A stretch of DNA of 64,000 bases from an uncultured Prevotella sp. (GTDB taxonomy: Bacteria; Bacteroidota; Bacteroidia; Bacteroidales; Bacteroidaceae). Positions within the stretch are counted from its first letter, which is position 1, and every line of letters begins with the position of its first letter. The notes beneath the pieces were generated by a model that saw nothing but the letters and a program-made list of their open reading frames with translations, ran no database searches and had not been told where the DNA came from. The stretch lies in contig UQTI01000004.1 of the NCBI GenBank assembly GCA_900543975.1, positions 1 through 64,000 on the forward strand. The letters are read 5' to 3'. Positions 16,741 through 25,827 of this stretch are shown here, piece after piece. The translations under genes were made by a program, and so were the position numbers.

Positions 16741-16992
16741 TAAATGTATTTATGTTTGTTCTTATTTATTCTCGTTTTACGACTTGCTTGTTGTGTGCGC
16801 AGCAACATGGCATTTTCTCACAAAAACAGGCTATAAGGCCATTCTTTTTGCCTCTGACGCGTTCAGCACACTTTATTAGGCTGTAAAATTAAGCATTTTT
16901 ATCCACACTGGCAAGCCTTGAGGCGTTTGTGTGTGTTATTTTAAGTTAACAAGCAAGATTTGAGTGAAGTATTAAAAAGGGTGTCAAGCAAA

Positions 16993-17031
16993 AAGCCTTG
17001 CTCCTCATCTGTTTGATGTGAAGCAAGGCTT
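16993..17031 (-). terminator. terminator of the rpmB-rpmG-DUF4295 operon
   Basis: AAGCCTTGCT (16993-17002) and AGCAAGGCTT (17022-17031) form a 10-bp stem. On the minus strand it is followed by a run of five T residues. It lies about 60 bp after the DUF4295 stop codon. Confidence 0.85.
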
Positions 17032-17089
17032 AAACCTTTATATCTCTTGCCACGAAGGCAATAGATGAAAATTGAAATTCAAATTAAGA

Positions 17090-17248
17090 TTACTTCTTGA
17101 AGAAGTCCTTAACAGCCTCATTGGGAACCATACGCTCGTCAAAAACGTAAGCGCCGGTCTTGGGGCTCTTTACCATCTTAATAACCTTTGTGTATGCGCG
17201 ACCATCCGTAGATCCTTCATGGAGGGTAGCGACCGCTTTCTTTGCCAT
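17090..17248 (-). CDS. DUF4295 small basic protein
   Basis: 52 residues, too short for most gene finders. It begins MAKKAVATLHEGS and ends NEAVKDFFKK; strongly basic. DUF4295 proteins occur in Bacteroidetes next to L33 and L28, exactly as here, and are probably ribosome-associated; that role is inference from the neighbourhood. Nine bases separate it from rpmG. Confidence 0.9.
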   Translation of the reverse strand: MAKKAVATLHEGSTDGRAYTKVIKMVKSPKTGAYVFDERMVPNEAVKDFFKK

Positions 17249-17257
17249 AGTGTGTTA

Positions 17258-17449
17258 TTATTTAATCTCCTTGTGAAGAGTCATCTTCTTAAGGATAGGG
17301 TTGTATTTCATAAGTTCCATGCGCTCAGGAGTATTCTTGCGGTTCTTGGTTGTCACATAGCGACTTGTTCCGGGAAGACCGCTCTCCTTCATCTCTGTAC
17401 ACTCCAGAATAACCTGTACTCTGTTGCCTTTTGCTTTCTTAGATGCCAT
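17258..17449 (-). CDS. 50S ribosomal protein L33
   Basis: 63 residues. Typical L33: [19 protein letters not shown], then [18 protein letters not shown] and [14 protein letters not shown]. The usual zinc-binding cysteine pairs are missing (one Cys only), so this is the zinc-independent form. It lies 5 bp after rpmB in the same operon. Confidence 0.95.
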   Translation of the reverse strand: MASKKAKGNRVQVILECTEMKESGLPGTSRYVTTKNRKNTPERMELMKYNPILKKMTLHKEIK

Positions 17450-17454
17450 CGTTA

Positions 17455-17718
17455 TTACTCTCCTATTACTTTAATGTCCTTCCAGTCTACATAGCCATTA
17501 GACACAGCCGACTTAAGAGCAGCGTCAAGACCTACCTTATTGATGAGGCGCAGACCTGCTGCACTAATTTTGAGGCGAATCCAGCAGTCTTCTTCTACAT
17601 AGAAGAATTTCTTGCTGAACAAGTTCACATCAAAGCTACGCTTTGTGCGGTGCTTTGAATGAGAAACATTGTTTCCAATCTGGGCTTTTTTACCAGTAAT
17701 CTGACAAATTTTCGACAT
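17455..17718 (-). CDS. 50S ribosomal protein L28
   Basis: 87 residues. Typical L28: [33 protein letters not shown], then [18 protein letters not shown]. Only one Cys in the N-terminal region, so zinc-free form, consistent with its partner L33. First gene of the rpmB-rpmG-DUF4295 operon, with a consensus promoter 50-80 bp upstream. Confidence 0.95.
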   Translation of the reverse strand: MSKICQITGKKAQIGNNVSHSKHRTKRSFDVNLFSKKFFYVEEDCWIRLKISAAGLRLINKVGLDAALKSAVSNGYVDWKDIKVIGE

Positions 17719-17769
17719 TTCTATCTAAATTTTTTGTTTTCTTTTTTGATACTTATTCCAAACAGAATG

Positions 17770-17800
17770 CAAAATTAGTATTTTTTTTCTTTGCAGCAAA
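17770..17800 (-). promoter_or_regulatory. promoter of rpmB operon
   Basis: Minus strand TTTG (17797-17800), 19-bp spacer, TAATTTTG (17770-17777): exact Bacteroidetes consensus. Leader of roughly 45 nt. Confidence 0.8.
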
Positions 17801-17916
17801 ACTTTCGCATGTCCAGATGCGTTTTTTAAGTTTTTTTTTCTTTTAAACCGCTCTAAAAGGGCAGAAATAAGAGAAAAACAAAGAAAATCAGCAGTTTAGA
17901 ACAAAAAACATGCATT

Positions 17917-18954
17917 TTACATTATGCCATCCTCGCGCAACTTGAGCTGCCATTTCCAGGCTGAGCGAAGCACGTCCTCAAGAGGAGTCTCTGCCTTCCA
18001 TCCAAGAACCTTGTTGGCCTTGTCTACATTGCCCCACACCTTCTCTATATCGCCTTCGCGACGGGGAGCATATGCCCAGTTGACCTTTACACCTGTGGCC
18101 TTCTCAAAACCTTCTACAACCTCAAGGGTAGAAACGCCCTTGCCTGTGCCGATATTGAAAATTTCAACCGGCTCGGTTTCCTGGTCAAGCACACGCGCCA
18201 TGGCCTTAACATGGGCCTTGGCAAGATCTACGACATAGATATAGTCGCGAATGCATGTACCGTCGGGTGTGTTATAGTCGTTTCCAAAGATCTTGAGTTC
18301 TTTACGCACGCCTATGGCTGTCTGTGTGACGAAAGGTATGAGGTTCATGGGCACGCCGTTGGGCAACTCGCCAATGAGGGCTGAGGGATGAGCGCCGATG
18401 GGATTAAAATAGCGAAGGATGATCGACTTCACATTTGCTCCACTATGGATGTAGTCGTGAATAATCTCCTCGTTAATCTGCTTGGTGTTGCCATAAGGCG
18501 AGAGAGCCTTTTGTATGGGAGCCTCTTCTGTTACGGGGAGATTCTCTTTTGACGGCTGACCGTAAACGGTGCAGCTTGAAGAGAAGATTATTCCTTTGAC
18601 GCCGTAAACTGGCATGAGTTCAAGAAGGTTGACAAGAGAAACGATATTGTTGCGATAGTAGAGCAAAGGCTTCTCTACGCTCTCTCCTACTGCCTTAGAC
18701 GCAGCAAAATGAATGATGCCGTTGATACCAGGATACTTCTTGAAAACGTTCTCCGTAGCCTCCTTGTCGCGAAGGTCGACATTTTCAAAGGCAGGACGCA
18801 CACCTGTTATCTTTTCTATACCATCAACCACCTCAGCCTTTGAGTTTGAGAGGTTGTCTACGATTACCACATTGTAGCCTGCTTCGATGAGCTCTACGGT
18901 GGTATGGGAACCTATGAAGCCCGTACCGCCTGTCACAAGAATTGTCTGTTTCAT
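17917..18954 (-). CDS. UDP-glucose 4-epimerase
   Basis: 345 residues, normal for GalE. It interconverts UDP-glucose and UDP-galactose with bound NAD. Rossmann motif TGGTGFIG at 8-15, SSSCTVYG near 125-132, and the catalytic pair Tyr154/Lys158 (YGNTK). The loops LSPYGNTK and GTCIRDYIYVVDLA are typical. It stands 125 bp after rnfA in the same direction and could be a separate unit; I see no clear promoter in the gap. Confidence 0.95.
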   Translation of the reverse strand: MKQTILVTGGTGFIGSHTTVELIEAGYNVVIVDNLSNSKAEVVDGIEKITGVRPAFENVDLRDKEATENVFKKYPGINGIIHFAASKAVGESVEKPLLYYRNNIVSLVNLLELMPVYGVKGIIFSSSCTVYGQPSKENLPVTEEAPIQKALSPYGNTKQINEEIIHDYIHSGANVKSIILRYFNPIGAHPSALIGELPNGVPMNLIPFVTQTAIGVRKELKIFGNDYNTPDGTCIRDYIYVVDLAKAHVKAMARVLDQETEPVEIFNIGTGKGVSTLEVVEGFEKATGVKVNWAYAPRREGDIEKVWGNVDKANKVLGWKAETPLEDVLRSAWKWQLKLREDGIM

Positions 18955-19078
18955 AATATAATATCAAGTGTTTTTTAATGTTGTCCTTAGGATTTGCTTA
19001 TTTTCTTTTAGAATTGTGCCTATTGGTTTGTTATTTTTATTGTGTTTATTGACTTTAGAAGCAAACAGAGAGTGTGTA

Positions 19079-19681
19079 TCATTTTAGTCCAAACAAGGTT
19101 TTAAGACCAAGATCCACGCCGCTGAAGCCCATAAAAGCCAATGACAACAGACCTGCCGTTACGAGCACTATGCTCACGCCCCTCATGCCCTTAGGCACGT
19201 TGACAAGCGACAACTGCTCACGAAGACCGGCAAAGACCACTAACGCCAAGGAGAAACCGACGGCTGTGGAGAAGGCGTAGACGATGCTTTGCATGAGCGT
19301 AAAGTTTTTCTGTATTACGAGAATGGCAACGCCAAGAACGGCACAGTTTGTCGTTATCAGAGGGAGGAAGATGCCCAAGGCCTGATACAGCACAGGCGAC
19401 ACTTTCTTCAACACGATCTCCACAATTTGCACCAACGCCGCGATAATAAGCACGAACGCGATGGTCTGAAGATACTCAAGGCCAAAAGGCATGAGAACGG
19501 TCTTCTGAACAAGATATGTCACTATGGTTGACAGCGTGAGCACAAAAGCCACAGCCATGCCCATGCCCAAGGCCGTATCTATTTTTTTTGACACGCCTAA
19601 GAACGGACAGATTCCAAGAAACTGTGACAGGACGATATTGTTGACGAATATCGCAGATATGAATATGAGTAAAAACTCCAT
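19079..19681 (-). CDS. Rnf complex subunit RnfA
   Basis: 200 residues, six predicted membrane helices. Conserved opening EFLLIFISAIFVNNIVLSQFLGICPFLGVS and the TTNCAVLG block (Cys near 112) that with RnfE holds an iron centre in the membrane. Part of the ion-translocating ferredoxin:NAD+ oxidoreductase. Last gene of the operon. Confidence 0.95.
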   Translation of the reverse strand: MEFLLIFISAIFVNNIVLSQFLGICPFLGVSKKIDTALGMGMAVAFVLTLSTIVTYLVQKTVLMPFGLEYLQTIAFVLIIAALVQIVEIVLKKVSPVLYQALGIFLPLITTNCAVLGVAILVIQKNFTLMQSIVYAFSTAVGFSLALVVFAGLREQLSLVNVPKGMRGVSIVLVTAGLLSLAFMGFSGVDLGLKTLFGLK

Positions 19682-19746
19682 GTCGCTTTATTTTTTTATT
19701 TTTTTGTTTGTGTTTCTTCTCGAAAGGATGTCTTATCTTGAAAAAA

Positions 19747-20325
19747 CTATTTCATCTTGTTTACGGCTGCAATAAGATATCCGAGCGTGATAAACGCTCC
19801 AGGAGGAAGGATGAAGACGAGGGCGCCATATTGTTCAGGCACAATAGAGAGACCGAACAAGGTACCTGTACCAAGAAACTCGCGCAGCATGCCAAGAAGA
19901 GTCAAACCAAGGGTAAAGCCTAATCCCATGCCAGCGCCGTCGAACAAGCTTGCCACAACCGTGTTCTTGCAAGCAAAGGCTTCTGCACGCCCCAAGATTA
20001 TACAGTTGACCACTATAAGAGGAATATAGAGACCCAACGATGCATTGACAGAAGGCATCCATGCAGCCAAAGCCATCTGTAGAACGGTAACAAAGGAAGC
20101 AATAAGCACCACAAACACAGGTATGCGGACCATGTCGGGCGTTACCTTCTTAATGACAGACACAGCTACATTGGAACAGATGAGCACAAACGTGGTGGCC
20201 AAACCCATGGACAAACCGTTCACAGCCGATGTGGTTGTGGCAAGAGTGGGACACATGCCAAGGAGCAGAACAAACGTGGGGTTCTCCTTCAACAGTCCGT
20301 TAAGCAATATCTTCAGATTTTTCAT
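19747..20325 (-). CDS. Rnf complex subunit RnfE
   Basis: 192 residues, integral membrane, paralogous to RnfA. Conserved ENPTFVLLLGMCPTLATTTS at the start (Cys25) and IPLIVVNCIILGRAEAFA in the middle; the cysteines in these two blocks are the counterparts of the RnfA ones. Lies 65 bp before rnfA. Confidence 0.95.
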   Translation of the reverse strand: MKNLKILLNGLLKENPTFVLLLGMCPTLATTTSAVNGLSMGLATTFVLICSNVAVSVIKKVTPDMVRIPVFVVLIASFVTVLQMALAAWMPSVNASLGLYIPLIVVNCIILGRAEAFACKNTVVASLFDGAGMGLGFTLGLTLLGMLREFLGTGTLFGLSIVPEQYGALVFILPPGAFITLGYLIAAVNKMK

Positions 20326-20438
20326 CTATATTTATATTGTATTCTTTTATTTCATTATTATAACATGCCGTTTTTTTGCTTTGCAAGACAAGTTTCTTGC
20401 ACCAACAAGCCAAGCCTTTAACACAAACAAGCCGAGCC

Positions 20439-21089
20439 TTATTTATGATGCTTGTGTTTGGGCGATGCGCCTGTTGTTGAATCGACGGCAGGGGCATTTT
20501 CAGCACTATTCTTTCTATAAGCTTCGAACGCCCTGTTTACTGCCTTAAGAAAGGCCCTTGAGGTGATGGTTGAAGCCGTGATGGCATCCACGTCTCCACC
20601 GTCGTTTTTTACAGCAAGAGGTTTCTTCTCGCTCATCTCACGCCCGACAATACAGCCTTTCGCATCTTTCTGAAACCATTGGCCAGCCTTTTGACCCAAG
20701 CCTGGAGTCTCAGAGGTCTGCAACACCTGATAGCCAAGAATTGTGCCTTTTGTATCGAACCCGACAAGCACCTTCAAGTTGCCACCGAAGCCCATGACGC
20801 TGCTCTCTACGGCACATCCCAGCGGCGTTCCTTTGCTATCGGTTGCGTTGTGAACGATATAGGTTGAAATGTCTCCATCATGGTTTATACGCACGGTATC
20901 TGTAGACGACACCTTTAGTGAGCCGTCAGCCATGACCAAACCGATAGCGTCGGTAAGGGTCTTCTCCTCCTGCGCCTTTATAGGCCCTTGCGTCATGTTG
21001 TTCACCCACGCCAGCAAGCCACCTGCAAACACGGCAACAAGAGTAAGGGCAAGCGCCATGTTTGTGAAAGTAGATTTCAGTTTTTCCAT
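20439..21089 (-). CDS. Rnf complex subunit RnfG, covalent FMN protein
   Basis: 216 residues: one N-terminal membrane helix (about 10-30), then a periplasmic FMN-binding domain. The flavinylation site is DAITASTITS, where Thr174 is expected to carry FMN; the usual SGAT core is TAST here. The C-terminus ends in a basic His/Lys tail (SPKHKHHK). ApbE, which attaches the flavin, is not in the window. Confidence 0.92.
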   Translation of the reverse strand: MEKLKSTFTNMALALTLVAVFAGGLLAWVNNMTQGPIKAQEEKTLTDAIGLVMADGSLKVSSTDTVRINHDGDISTYIVHNATDSKGTPLGCAVESSVMGFGGNLKVLVGFDTKGTILGYQVLQTSETPGLGQKAGQWFQKDAKGCIVGREMSEKKPLAVKNDGGDVDAITASTITSRAFLKAVNRAFEAYRKNSAENAPAVDSTTGASPKHKHHK

Positions 21090-21168
21090 CTTTTCAATTT
21101 TCGTTTACAGTTCTTTATTTCGTAAACCATTTATTTTTATCAACCCTTTGTCCTTAAGCCCTTCGTTC

Positions 21169-22164
21169 TTAAGCATTCTTTCCGAAACGTTTGGGTTTGA
21201 CATAGAAGTTGATGAGTGGTGTGAAAGCGTTCATAACAAGAATTGCGAATGACATGCCTTCAGGATAAGCTCCCCAGTTGCGAATAACTATTGTCAGAAA
21301 GCCTATTGCCACACCATATATGATCTGTCCGCGAGGGGTCATGGGCGAGGTGACATAGTCGGTTGCCATAAATATTGCGCCAAGAAGCAAACCGCCGCTA
21401 AGCAACACACCAATAGGGTTCTCATAAGAGGGTGAACACAGATGCAACACACCCGAGAACACAAGCACGGTAGCGATAATGCTCACAGGAATGTGCCACG
21501 TTATGATACGTTTCCAAAGCATGTAAGCAAGACCCAAGAGCAAAGCCAGGGCACACACCTCGCCCAAAGCGCCAGCTCCATAGCCAAGGGATGTGTTGCC
21601 AAGCAACATCGTCATTTCGTCAGGAAGTTTCTCAAGCACAGAAGGATCGTTGCTCTTTATGGCCCATTTCATAAGACTTAAGGGCGTGGCGCCTGTCGTG
21701 GCATCCGTATATTTGAGAAGCTGGCCAGGCACAGGCCATGACGTCATCTGCGCGGGAAAGGACACAAGCAAGAAACAACGGCCTACAAGTGCGGGATTGA
21801 AGAGGTTGCAACCCAGTCCGCCAAACGTCATCTTGCCGACGCCAATAGCAACAAAGGCACCAATAATAATGATCCAGACAGGAAGATTGGACGGAAGATT
21901 AAAAGCCAAAAGCACACCTGTAAGAACGGCAGACAGGTCGAGAACCGACTTGCCATCGTTATGGAGAAGCCATTTGCTGATGGCCCACTCGAAAAATACG
22001 CATGAAGCCACACTTACGGCACACACTATGACTGCGCCTATACCAAAATAACAGAATGACACCAACAATGCGGGGAGAAGTGCGAACAACACACCACGCA
22101 TGAGCTTGTTCACGCTATTGTCGGCATGGATGTGTGGTGAGGGAGACACTATGAGTTTTGACAT
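21169..22164 (-). CDS. Rnf complex subunit RnfD
   Basis: 331 residues, multi-span membrane protein. Flavinylation motif TDATTGATPL, with Thr160 the expected FMN-carrying residue. GLGCNLFNPALVGRCFLL and the final SFAILVMNAFTPLIN are typical of the RnfD/NqrB family. Central ion-translocating subunit of the complex. Confidence 0.95.
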   Translation of the reverse strand: MSKLIVSPSPHIHADNSVNKLMRGVLFALLPALLVSFCYFGIGAVIVCAVSVASCVFFEWAISKWLLHNDGKSVLDLSAVLTGVLLAFNLPSNLPVWIIIIGAFVAIGVGKMTFGGLGCNLFNPALVGRCFLLVSFPAQMTSWPVPGQLLKYTDATTGATPLSLMKWAIKSNDPSVLEKLPDEMTMLLGNTSLGYGAGALGEVCALALLLGLAYMLWKRIITWHIPVSIIATVLVFSGVLHLCSPSYENPIGVLLSGGLLLGAIFMATDYVTSPMTPRGQIIYGVAIGFLTIVIRNWGAYPEGMSFAILVMNAFTPLINFYVKPKRFGKNA

Positions 22165-22194
22165 AATATTTTTCTATATTAATAACTGTCGCTC

Positions 22195-23544
22195 TTATCC
22201 TTTTTTGCGACTTTTCATTATTCCTATTACTGTTGCCTTACCTATGCGAATGTTGTCGAGCAACGGGCGGTGTGAGGGACAGGTATATTGGCATGAGCCA
22301 CACTCTATACAAGCAAATATGTCCTCATTCTCAGCACGTTCCCAATTATGAAGCGAGGAAAGTGTCGCAAGAAGATATGGCTCAAGACCCATCGGACACG
22401 CAGCAACACATTTGGCACAACGTATACAAGGCGACGGCTTCTCACGACGAGCCTCATCGTCTGACAGAACGGTAAGACAGTTTGTTCCTTTAACAACAGG
22501 GGCTTCCAAAGAAACGAGCGCCTTGCCCATCATCGGACCGCCAGAAAGAACCTTGTTATCACAAGCGGGAAGACCGCCACAGAGGTCAAGAATGTCGGCA
22601 GCACTTGTGCCCATACGAACAACAAAGTTGCCAGGCTTCTCTACCCGCTTGCCTGTAACGGTAACATATCTCTCAAAAAGTGGCTTATGCTTCATTACAG
22701 CCTCATAGACAGCAAAGGATGTTGCCACATTCTGCACAACCGCTCCCACATTGATGGGTATGGCTGGAGGCATGGGTACCTGACGGCCTGTAACAGCTTC
22801 TACGAGTTGCTTCTCACCACCCTGAGGGTAACGCATGGCCAGAGGCACGACCTTTAAGCCTTTGTGACCCGACACTTTCTGTTCCATGAGAGCTATGGCT
22901 TCGGGCTTATTGGCCTCTATGGCAATAAAACCTTTTTCCACATTCACGGCTTTCATGAGCAACTCAAGGCCAACAACAATCTCGTCTGCATGCTCAAGCA
23001 TCAGTCGGTAATCGGACGTTATGTAAGGTTCACATTCTACGCCGTTCAAAATCACACATTCGGCCTTAGCTCCAGGAGGAGGCGTCAGCTTAATGAACGT
23101 TGGGAAACCTGCACCACCCATTCCCGTTACACCGGCATCTTTTACACGCTTGACAATCGTCTCGGGTGTAAGCTCGGGATGTTGGTCAAGAGTCTCTAAC
23201 GTGGAAGAACGGTCAATAGCAGGAAGCCATTCATCACCTTCCACATCAATTATTATGGCTGGCTTACGATAACCGGAGGCATCGGTCACAACATCTACCT
23301 TTGACACCACGCCTGACACAGACGAGTGGACAGGGGCTGACACAAAGCCGCCAGCCTCGGCCAACAAGGTGCCTACCATAACCCTATCGCCTTTCTTAAC
23401 TACAGGCTTGGCAGGAGCGCCGATGTGCTGCGACAAGGGGAACCACGCCTTCTTGGGCAATGGAGCCTCTTGGGTGGCGATATCGGCTGTGAGCTTACTG
23501 TCACACGGATGAATTCCGCCTTTACTGAATGTATGCAGTTTCAT
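22195..23544 (-). CDS. Rnf complex subunit RnfC
   Basis: 449 residues. N-terminal region (GGIHPCDSKLTAD), NADH/FMN-binding part with GMGGAGFPTFIK and ECEPYITSDYRLM, a SLBB-like segment, then two 4Fe-4S motifs (CIRCAKCVAACP and CIECGSCQYTCP). It is the peripheral subunit that exchanges electrons with NAD. One base separates its start from the rnfB stop. Confidence 0.96.
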   Translation of the reverse strand: MKLHTFSKGGIHPCDSKLTADIATQEAPLPKKAWFPLSQHIGAPAKPVVKKGDRVMVGTLLAEAGGFVSAPVHSSVSGVVSKVDVVTDASGYRKPAIIIDVEGDEWLPAIDRSSTLETLDQHPELTPETIVKRVKDAGVTGMGGAGFPTFIKLTPPPGAKAECVILNGVECEPYITSDYRLMLEHADEIVVGLELLMKAVNVEKGFIAIEANKPEAIALMEQKVSGHKGLKVVPLAMRYPQGGEKQLVEAVTGRQVPMPPAIPINVGAVVQNVATSFAVYEAVMKHKPLFERYVTVTGKRVEKPGNFVVRMGTSAADILDLCGGLPACDNKVLSGGPMMGKALVSLEAPVVKGTNCLTVLSDDEARREKPSPCIRCAKCVAACPMGLEPYLLATLSSLHNWERAENEDIFACIECGSCQYTCPSHRPLLDNIRIGKATVIGIMKSRKKG

Positions 23545-23545
23545 A

Positions 23546-24391
23546 TTATTCGTTATCAGTTTTTTCTTTCTTTATTACAGGGAAGCCAACGGCCACAATG
23601 GCATGGCGCGGACATGCAGCCACACACTTACGACACAAACGACATTTGTCTTGGTCTATATAAGCCACAGCCCCTTCAACGGCTATTGCTCCAAATGGGC
23701 ACTCACGAGCACACTTGCCACAACCTATGCAAGAGGTATCGCATACCTTCATCGCAGCAGCTCCCTTATCGTGGTTGCTGCACGCCACATAGACACGACG
23801 GTCTCTTACGCCCTTGTAGCGCAACTCAATTAGATGTCGAGGACAAGCTTTCACACAAGAGCCACAACCCACACAAACAGAACTATCAATGGCAGGAATG
23901 CCATTTTCGCCTATTTTGATGCCGTTGAAGCTACAGGCCGACACGCAGTCGCCACAACCTAAGCAACCATAGCCACAAGCGCCCTCACTTGTGCCACAGG
24001 TGTTCATAACGGCGCATGTGCGCAAGCCATCGTAGCTTACTGCCGATGACAGGTTGCAGCCTTGACAACGAACAACAGCCACACGAGGCTTCTGTTCTGC
24101 ACCATCAACACCTAAGAGGGCAGAGCATTGTTTCATCACTTCAGCTCCTCCTACAGGACATTGGGGAATGTCTTTCTCGCCGTTATCTATAGCTTTAACC
24201 ATAGCCTCTGCCAACGCTTGACAACCAGCGAAGCCACATCCGCCACAATTGGCCTTGGGCAACAGCTCATTAATCTGACCAACACGAGGATCCACTTTCA
24301 CCGCAAACTTACGCGAACAGACATAAAGAACGGATGAAGCTATGAGGGCTATTATACCCAAAGCTAAAACAGAAACAATTATATAGCTCAT
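23546..24391 (-). CDS. Rnf complex subunit RnfB
   Basis: 281 residues: N-terminal membrane anchor (about 1-25), a 4Fe-4S domain (NCGGCGFAGCQALA with a further Cys in QCPVGG), then several ferredoxin-type clusters (CLGCGDCVSACS; CVGCGSCVKACP; CIGCGKCARECP; CRLCRKCVAACP). It accepts electrons from reduced ferredoxin and passes them into the complex. First structural Rnf gene. Confidence 0.96.
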   Translation of the reverse strand: MSYIIVSVLALGIIALIASSVLYVCSRKFAVKVDPRVGQINELLPKANCGGCGFAGCQALAEAMVKAIDNGEKDIPQCPVGGAEVMKQCSALLGVDGAEQKPRVAVVRCQGCNLSSAVSYDGLRTCAVMNTCGTSEGACGYGCLGCGDCVSACSFNGIKIGENGIPAIDSSVCVGCGSCVKACPRHLIELRYKGVRDRRVYVACSNHDKGAAAMKVCDTSCIGCGKCARECPFGAIAVEGAVAYIDQDKCRLCRKCVAACPRHAIVAVGFPVIKKEKTDNE

Positions 24392-24451
24392 AAATTTAAA
24401 TATTCATATTATATAATGTCGCTTACCTATGGTTTTCATCTCCCATGTTGC

Positions 24452-24874
24452 CTATAAAGCAACAGCCTCGGGCATGAAATGGCGCGACATAAGACCTCTA
24501 AAAAAATAAAGCAAGGCGTAATAGATTATCACTATAACAATAGCAACGCACGCAACAATGTCTTCTTTTACAGAACACGCAAGACCTATTGCACAAACAG
24601 ATAGCAACACAAGCAATGGGGCACCATAGCCCATGAAGACAGATGCAAGAGCCTTGCCCCTACTCTCTCTCACGATAACATTGTCGCCGGGGCATAAACT
24701 TTGACCATTTCTTACAAGAGCTGTGACCACCAACGTCTTGCCTTCTGCTGAACGGCATTTGTCTGAAATGTCACAAGAAGAGCAAGCCGACATGCAACCC
24801 ACCCTCACTTTAACATACGCGCCGTCAACAGCAAGAACCGTTCCTGTTCGCGTGATTTGATTAACCATACTCAT
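24452..24874 (-). CDS. RseC/SoxR-reducing-system family membrane protein
   Basis: 140 residues from the ATG at 24874. A longer frame starts at 24916 but that lies upstream of the promoter found at 24883-24913, so it is not used; ATG 24868 is an alternative. The protein has a beta-rich N-terminal region with a cysteine cluster (GCMSACSSCDISDKC), then two membrane helices (about 90-130). RseC-family genes precede or join rnf operons and the E. coli member belongs to the SoxR-reducing Rsx system. First gene of the rnf operon, 60 bp before rnfB. Confidence 0.85.
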   Translation of the reverse strand: MSMVNQITRTGTVLAVDGAYVKVRVGCMSACSSCDISDKCRSAEGKTLVVTALVRNGQSLCPGDNVIVRESRGKALASVFMGYGAPLLVLLSVCAIGLACSVKEDIVACVAIVIVIIYYALLYFFRGLMSRHFMPEAVAL

Positions 24875-24882
24875 TTTGATTG

Positions 24883-24913
24883 CAAAAGTAACATATAATT
24901 TTGTTTCTGCAAA
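24883..24913 (-). promoter_or_regulatory. promoter of the rnf operon
   Basis: Minus strand TTTG (24910-24913), 19-bp spacer, TACTTTTG (24883-24890): exact consensus. The expected start point (near 24877) is only a few bases before the first ATG, giving a nearly leaderless message. Confidence 0.8.
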
Positions 24914-25023
24914 CAAAAAGTAACACTTTTTATAACCTTCCCAAGGTTACAATATTAACTCAAGCGATGAAAGGACATCTTTTCAACCTATATGAACACA
25001 TCATTTTAAACGATACAAGCAAA

Positions 25024-25719
25024 TTATTTTATCTTACGGGCACGCGAATATAGATCAAGAAGCGAGCCACGATGCACACCCATCTTCACAAGCTTATCGA
25101 GCTCGTCAAGAGCCTCACCCTTACGCTTGAGCGTAATAAGAAGATCCACATAACTAATATGATAATCGGAATTATCAGGATCGCGTTTTATAGCCTCCTT
25201 AAAATCGTAAACGGCAAGATCGCCCATGCCACGCTCCTTCTCAATGCCGGCTCTTGCTGCATAAGCCACGGCGCTGTCAGGATGTTGCTCAACCAAAGCA
25301 TTTATCTGATCAAAAGCTTCCGTAAAATGGTTGTCGCGTTGGTTTAACAAAGCCAATCCAAGCTGTGCTTGAAAATTGCCTGGTACAACCATCAATATGG
25401 CCTCATAGTCGAGACGAGCAAAATTATAGCGTTTAAGTTTTTCATTGGCAAAGGCACGATAATAGCGTGCCGCGAGATTTGACGGGTCGCGGTTTATAAC
25501 ATAGTCATACTCGTTCTTTGCATAGTCCCATTGTCCTAATTGCAGGTTCCATGCAGCCTTTCTCAATCGCAAGTCAATAGAGTCGGTATGATAAGCCAAC
25601 AGCTCTGTGGCAGCCTTAAGGCTGTCACGGAGCTGCTTCTTATCATCCTGCGCCATTGTTCCAAGCGACAGAAAAAGGAAGAAAAAGCAGACACAACGTC
25701 GCATTGTCAACTTATTCAT
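25024..25719 (-). CDS. secreted TPR-repeat protein
   Basis: 231 residues with a signal peptide (MRRCVCFFFLFLSLGTMAQ) and four to five TPR motifs (for example WDYAKNEYDYVINRDPSN; AARYYRAFANEKLKRYNFA; AVAYAARAGIEKERGMGDLA). Probably a periplasmic scaffold; no specific role visible. It lies 108 bp after leuB in the same direction, so may be read from the leu operon, though nothing links it to leucine synthesis. Confidence 0.8.
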   Translation of the reverse strand: MNKLTMRRCVCFFFLFLSLGTMAQDDKKQLRDSLKAATELLAYHTDSIDLRLRKAAWNLQLGQWDYAKNEYDYVINRDPSNLAARYYRAFANEKLKRYNFARLDYEAILMVVPGNFQAQLGLALLNQRDNHFTEAFDQINALVEQHPDSAVAYAARAGIEKERGMGDLAVYDFKEAIKRDPDNSDYHISYVDLLITLKRKGEALDELDKLVKMGVHRGSLLDLYSRARKIK

Positions 25720-25827
25720 CCTATGATAGTTATGTATTTATGTTTATACTGTTTCTTTAATTTTAGAATGTAGCGAAAGTTTCGTACATAATAGAAAGTT
25801 CAACAATCAAAAAAACTGCATAAACGT

